Positions 5,661 through 8,571 of a stretch of 8,571 nucleotides of DNA are shown piece after piece (position 1 is the stretch's first letter; each line of letters starts with the position of its first letter). Below the pieces are notes generated by a model, which was not told where the DNA came from, ran no database searches, and was given only the letters and a program-made list of their open reading frames with translations. Source of the stretch: CAVBBU01 sp963593765 (GTDB taxonomy: Bacteria; Bacillota; Clostridia; Lachnospirales; Lachnospiraceae); the NCBI GenBank assembly GCA_963593765.1, contig CAVBBU010000084.1, positions 1-8,571 of the forward strand, in the 5' to 3' direction. A program made the position numbers and the translations under genes.

Positions 5661-5714
5661 AAAAAACAAAAGAAGGCAGCAACATCACAGCAAGTGATAA
5701 TCGCGACCTTCTTT
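5661..5714 (-). terminator. Intrinsic terminator after jag
   Basis: On the minus strand, 18 nt after the jag stop, AAAGAAGG (its complement is CCTTCTTT at 5707–5714) pairs with the segment at 5669–5676 to form an 8-bp basal stem. An internal loop and a 5-bp upper stem (ATCAC 5684–5688 with GTGAT 5694–5698) complete the hairpin. A T-rich tract follows (complement of 5661–5668). A small 6-bp hairpin (5648–5653 with 5658–5663) lies directly beyond. This probably ends transcription of the rnpA–jag group, with some read-through possible. Confidence 0.6.
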
Positions 5715-5732
5715 CACAAAGTCGTATCTATA

Positions 5733-6638
5733 TTAACGTCTCTTTGGCTTAACAATTACATGTCTGTAAGGATCCTCTCCCTCAGAATCTGTAATTACAT
5801 ATCTATCCGACTGAAGCACCGAATGGATAATTCTTCTTTCATAAGGATTCATAGGCTCTAGCGAAACAGGCCTATGCGTTCTGGAAACCTTTCTAGCTAT
5901 ACTCTTTGCAAGGTTTTCCAGCTTTTCCTTTCTTCTCTCTCTATAATTTTCTGTATCAAGCTTAACTCTTATATATCCATCATGATTTTTATTAATTACA
6001 AGGCTAACAAGATACTGCATAGAGTCAAGTGTCTGTCCTCTTTTACCTATAAGAACACCCATATCATCACCAGATAATATTATATTAAGCTCATTTGTTT
6101 CGTGATCAAAGCTTGCTTCTAGGCTTGCATTAACCTTCATGGCATCAAGCAAAGATTTTATAAATTCTTCAGCCTTTTCCTTTGCCTTATTTGCATCCTC
6201 TTTGCTGACAGGCTTTATTTCTCTTTCTACTTTTTTTTGTTCCTTGCTAGCTTCCTCGCTCTTACTATCTTCATCCTTGTGGCTTTCAGCCTCTAATCTT
6301 CTTTTTGCTATAGTTGCATTTTGCTTTGCTATCTTTTCCTTAAGCTCATCACTTAGCTCTGTTTTTACTTCTTCCTTAGAAGTCTCCTCTGCTTCTTCTA
6401 CCTTCTTCTTTTCTTCCTTAACATCTTCCTCAATTACTTTATTCTTATTAGCTTCCTCTTCCTCTGTCATTATTCTTGCTTTGATTATGCAGTTCTTTCC
6501 GCCTAGAACTCCAAAAAGTCCTGCTGTTTCCTTTTGAACAACCTCAACATACAGATGCTCACTAGTTGTTCCCAGCTCTATAAGGGCATTTGTCACAGCC
6601 TCATCATAGGTTTTTGCTGTTACTGTAATCATATCCAT
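5733..6638 (-). CDS. jag: RNA-binding protein Jag/KhpB (EloR), KH and R3H domains
   Basis: Jag (SpoIIIJ-associated; also KhpB or EloR) is a cytoplasmic RNA-binding protein. In streptococci it works with KhpA to control cell elongation and division. The 301 residues show three parts. A Jag_N domain (1–57) has the TAGLFGVLGGKNC loop (38–50). A long Lys/Glu-rich, probably coiled or disordered linker spans about 58–150. A C-terminal KH domain (GKRG loop at 198–201) is joined to an R3H domain (NPYERRIIH, with Arg268 and His272). All signature residues are intact. The linker is longer than in compact homologues, as is common in Clostridia. ATG 6638 has AAGGAGG six nt upstream, overlapping the doubled stop codon of yidC. 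It is the last gene before the terminator. Coupling to yidC fits the conserved gene order. Confidence 0.96.
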   Translation of the reverse strand: MDMITVTAKTYDEAVTNALIELGTTSEHLYVEVVQKETAGLFGVLGGKNCIIKARIMTEEEEANKNKVIEEDVKEEKKKVEEAEETSKEEVKTELSDELKEKIAKQNATIAKRRLEAESHKDEDSKSEEASKEQKKVEREIKPVSKEDANKAKEKAEEFIKSLLDAMKVNASLEASFDHETNELNIILSGDDMGVLIGKRGQTLDSMQYLVSLVINKNHDGYIRVKLDTENYRERRKEKLENLAKSIARKVSRTHRPVSLEPMNPYERRIIHSVLQSDRYVITDSEGEDPYRHVIVKPKRR

Positions 6639-6652
6639 AAGGCTCCTCCTTA

Positions 6653-7990
6653 TTAATTTTCTTCCTTAACTTCCTCTGGCTTCTCTTCTTTACTTATCTC
6701 TTTGTTTTCCTCTTTATTTTTCTTTCCAGATTTTTTCTGTCTTTGCCTTTCATCATACATGGCAACCATATTTACCTTGCTTGCAAGTGAGCCCGGCTTT
6801 GCATTCTTGTTATAATAGGCTTCTGAATCTGCAACCTGTCTTGCTGCTCTTTCCTTTTTCTCTTCTAATGCTTCATCCTCTTTTTTAATCTGCTCTTCTA
6901 TATTCTTAGCATTTTGAATTGCATTCTTTGATATGTTCTGAGGTGGAAGTCCCTTTTTAGCTCTCTTTTTATTAGCCTTATCTACATTTTCCTGTATCAT
7001 ATCCTCGATATTTTTCTTACCAAGATATGCATTAATGAAAAGCTGCTGAACTATACGACATACAGCACTTACTATCCAGTATATACCTATACCAGCTGGA
7101 AATGTAAAACAAAATACAAGTGATATAAGCGGCATAGTTGTGCTCATGGTTTTCATCTGCTGAGCCATAGCATTGTCCTCTCCACTATTAGGAGAAAGAG
7201 CTGTCATAAGCTTTGCCGAATACCACTGTGTTAATCCTGCAAGTATAGGAATAAGCCATGTTACGCTTGGTGCAAATCCCTGCCATGGCATAGTAGATAG
7301 ATTAATTCCTAAGAAGTTGTTTAGGCTCTCTACTATGGCAGCATTTTCCTTTATAACATCTGCTATAGCCGGAAATGTTGTCGCAAGCTCACTCCACTGA
7401 GCAGGTGTAAGCTTATATAGGAAATCAACCATTCCATCTAATGTAGCTGGATCCATTCCCTTTAGCTTAAAGCTTGTTATCATTCCCTGTATTATCTCTG
7501 CATATCCATTCTGGCTCATGATCTGATTAGCTACAGTATCATAAAAGCCTCTTACGCTTGGAACATACATAGGTATTCTATATATAACCTGATAAAGTGC
7601 AAACAAAACAACCATCTGTATAATTAGCTGTCCGCATCCACCAGTCATACTTGTTCCGTACTTTTCATATACGGCTCTGGTTTCTGTCTGCATCCTCATC
7701 ATAGAGGTTTGATCCTTCTTGTCCTTATACTTTTCCTGTATCTTTCTAAGCTCAGGCTGCATAACCGTCATAAGCTTAGATGATTTTTGCTGCTTTAGTG
7801 TAAGCGGAAATAAAAGTATATTCATAACTACAGTAAATATAATTATACAAAGACCTATATTACTTATCTTTACATCACCAACACTAAAAAAGCATGTAAA
7901 TCTATATATATAATCCATTAGTATTCCAAGTATGCTTGATATCCAGCTAAGTCCTGGAATACCTGTATTTGCAATTAAAATTAGGTTCAT
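6653..7990 (-). CDS. yidC: Membrane protein insertase YidC/Oxa1 family
   Basis: YidC inserts proteins into the cytoplasmic membrane, alone or with SecYEG. The 445 residues show five likely membrane segments (about 15–35, 45–65, 118–138, 243–260 and 285–315), with FPLTLKQQKSSKLM (61–74) and the cytoplasmic hairpin QPELRKIQEKY (78–88). GGCGQLIIQM (117–126) and FPAGIGIYWIVS (297–308) are further family landmarks. The extracytoplasmic loop (about 143–242) is enlarged. The C-terminal tail (about 325–445) is strongly charged and may contact ribosomes. No lipobox is present, unlike Bacillus SpoIIIJ. Asn57 lies where the groove arginine (Arg366 of Escherichia coli, Arg73 of SpoIIIJ) would be expected, five residues before the FPL proline. 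The start has AAAGGAG six nt upstream. It lies 23 nt after yidD and 14 nt before jag. Confidence 0.97.
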   Translation of the reverse strand: MNLILIANTGIPGLSWISSILGILMDYIYRFTCFFSVGDVKISNIGLCIIIFTVVMNILLFPLTLKQQKSSKLMTVMQPELRKIQEKYKDKKDQTSMMRMQTETRAVYEKYGTSMTGGCGQLIIQMVVLFALYQVIYRIPMYVPSVRGFYDTVANQIMSQNGYAEIIQGMITSFKLKGMDPATLDGMVDFLYKLTPAQWSELATTFPAIADVIKENAAIVESLNNFLGINLSTMPWQGFAPSVTWLIPILAGLTQWYSAKLMTALSPNSGEDNAMAQQMKTMSTTMPLISLVFCFTFPAGIGIYWIVSAVCRIVQQLFINAYLGKKNIEDMIQENVDKANKKRAKKGLPPQNISKNAIQNAKNIEEQIKKEDEALEEKKERAARQVADSEAYYNKNAKPGSLASKVNMVAMYDERQRQKKSGKKNKEENKEISKEEKPEEVKEEN

Positions 7991-8013
7991 CTTATTCTCC
8001 TTTTTAAGGCATT

Positions 8014-8229
8014 TTATGGTACTGGGTCATATCCCCCTTTGGCAAATGGATTGCATCTTATAATTCTCCATATCGCTAAGGCACTCCCCTTTAATGCTCC
8101 ATATTTTTTTATAGCCTCTATAGCATACTCCGAGCATGTAGGCGTGTAAATACAATGAAATCTCCACTTAAGAGGTGAAAGGAATTTTCTGTATAACCTT
8201 ATCATTGCTATTAAAATTCTTCCTATCAT
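8014..8229 (-). CDS. yidD: Membrane protein insertion efficiency factor YidD
   Basis: YidD is a small, probably membrane-associated protein that improves insertion of YidC-dependent proteins; its mechanism is unclear. The 71 residues carry the whole family signature: an amphipathic N-terminal helix (ILIAMIRLYRKFLSPL, 5–20), YTPTCSEYAIEAIKKYG (28–44), RIIRCNPFAKGG (55–66) and a YDPVP ending. Three cysteines (26, 32, 59) sit at the typical places. The ATG overlaps the TGA stop of rnpA by the sequence ATGA, which suggests translational coupling. The length is near the usual 70–85 residues, with a short C-terminus. Confidence 0.97.
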   Translation of the reverse strand: MIGRILIAMIRLYRKFLSPLKWRFHCIYTPTCSEYAIEAIKKYGALKGSALAIWRIIRCNPFAKGGYDPVP

Positions 8230-8570
8230 TTAGTTTCCTCTAAAGCTAAGCCCAGCTTTTTAATTAGCCTTATATATGCATCCTCTAATTGTAGGTATGA
8301 AGCATCACTTGCTGCAGCTCTTGCAACAATAACAAGGCTGTAGCCCTTTTTTATATCATCTAAATTAAGTCTAAAAATTTCTCTTATTTTTCTAATTACT
8401 CTATGCCTAACTATGCTATTACCTACTTTTTTTGATACTGATATACCTATTTTATTTCCTTCTCCATTTTTTAGAGCATATATAACCAAATATTTATTTC
8501 CTTGAGATCTTCCTTTTTTATATACCTTAGAAAAATCACTATATGTTTTTAATGAAGGAAATCTTTTCAT
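8226..8570 (-). CDS. rnpA: Ribonuclease P protein component
   Basis: RnpA is the protein subunit of RNase P. It binds the catalytic RNA and the 5' leader of precursor tRNA. The 114 residues are full length. The opening is typical (MKRFPSLKTYSDFSKVYKKG), followed by KIGISVSKKVGNSIVRHRVIR (40–60), which contains the family RNR motif as RHRVIR (55–60). Histidine replaces the commonest asparagine, a substitution I believe is frequent in Clostridia. The ATG lies one base from the window edge, so its ribosome binding site cannot be seen, but the length and N-terminus fit. rpmH and the origin region would normally lie just beyond. It overlaps yidD by 4 nt. Confidence 0.96.
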   Translation of the reverse strand: MKRFPSLKTYSDFSKVYKKGRSQGNKYLVIYALKNGEGNKIGISVSKKVGNSIVRHRVIRKIREIFRLNLDDIKKGYSLVIVARAAASDASYLQLEDAYIRLIKKLGLALEETK

Positions 8571-8571
8571 A

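Noticed and set aside
6139..6537. Plus-strand open frame of 132 codons antisense to jag
   Set aside because: It mirrors the Lys/Glu-rich linker of Jag and gives a serine-rich artefact with no motif.
8014..8570. Loss of function in rnpA because of RHR in place of RNR
   Set aside because: I believe histidine at this position is common in clostridial RnpA, and the rest of the motif is intact.

Overview
This window comes from an AT-rich Firmicute chromosome close to the replication origin. The minus strand carries the conserved origin-proximal set rnpA–yidD–yidC–jag (khpB/eloR), then mnmE–mnmG–rsmG. A long YidC with a large extracytoplasmic loop and no lipobox, a Lys/Glu-rich Jag linker and strong AAGGAGG-type ribosome binding sites suggest Clostridia, probably a Lachnospiraceae relative. 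That placement is an inference from gene style, not a database match.

Layout from right to left, in the direction of minus-strand transcription. Positions 8570–5733 hold rnpA, yidD (4-nt ATGA overlap with rnpA), yidC and jag. These tightly packed genes supply the RNase P protein, the membrane insertion machinery and an RNA-binding regulator. A bulged hairpin followed by a T-rich tract (about 5714–5661) ends this group. The gap at 5191–5732 has no credible gene. It holds that terminator, a featureless AT-rich stretch (5548–5647), a 144-bp imperfect nested palindrome (5404–5547), a 10-bp tandem repeat, a second smaller palindrome (5298–5370) and a possible promoter for mnmE. Positions 5190–1059 hold mnmE, mnmG and rsmG, which encode the two-subunit tRNA wobble-uridine modification enzyme and a 16S rRNA methyltransferase.

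The minus-strand operon ends in a perfect 28-bp palindrome with a T tract (1003–1035). Its core is an exact copy of the 16-bp parS centromere site bound by ParB/Spo0J (1014–1029). The same bases also supply the stop codon of a gene arriving from the opposite strand, so one short stretch acts as terminator, centromere site and 3' end of a coding sequence.

The left end (1–1025, plus strand) is accessory in character: a nested palindrome (32–116), two weak or unrecognised short frames, a DUF4160 gene cut short by an internal stop, and a DUF2442 gene with a fused C-terminal helix-turn-helix. This pair may be a toxin–antitoxin-like or regulatory module, but its function is not established here. 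It lies where parA/parB or noc often follow rsmG. The core genes point away from the presumed origin beyond the right edge, and the accessory genes point towards it.

No rRNA, tRNA, CRISPR array or complete insertion sequence was seen.
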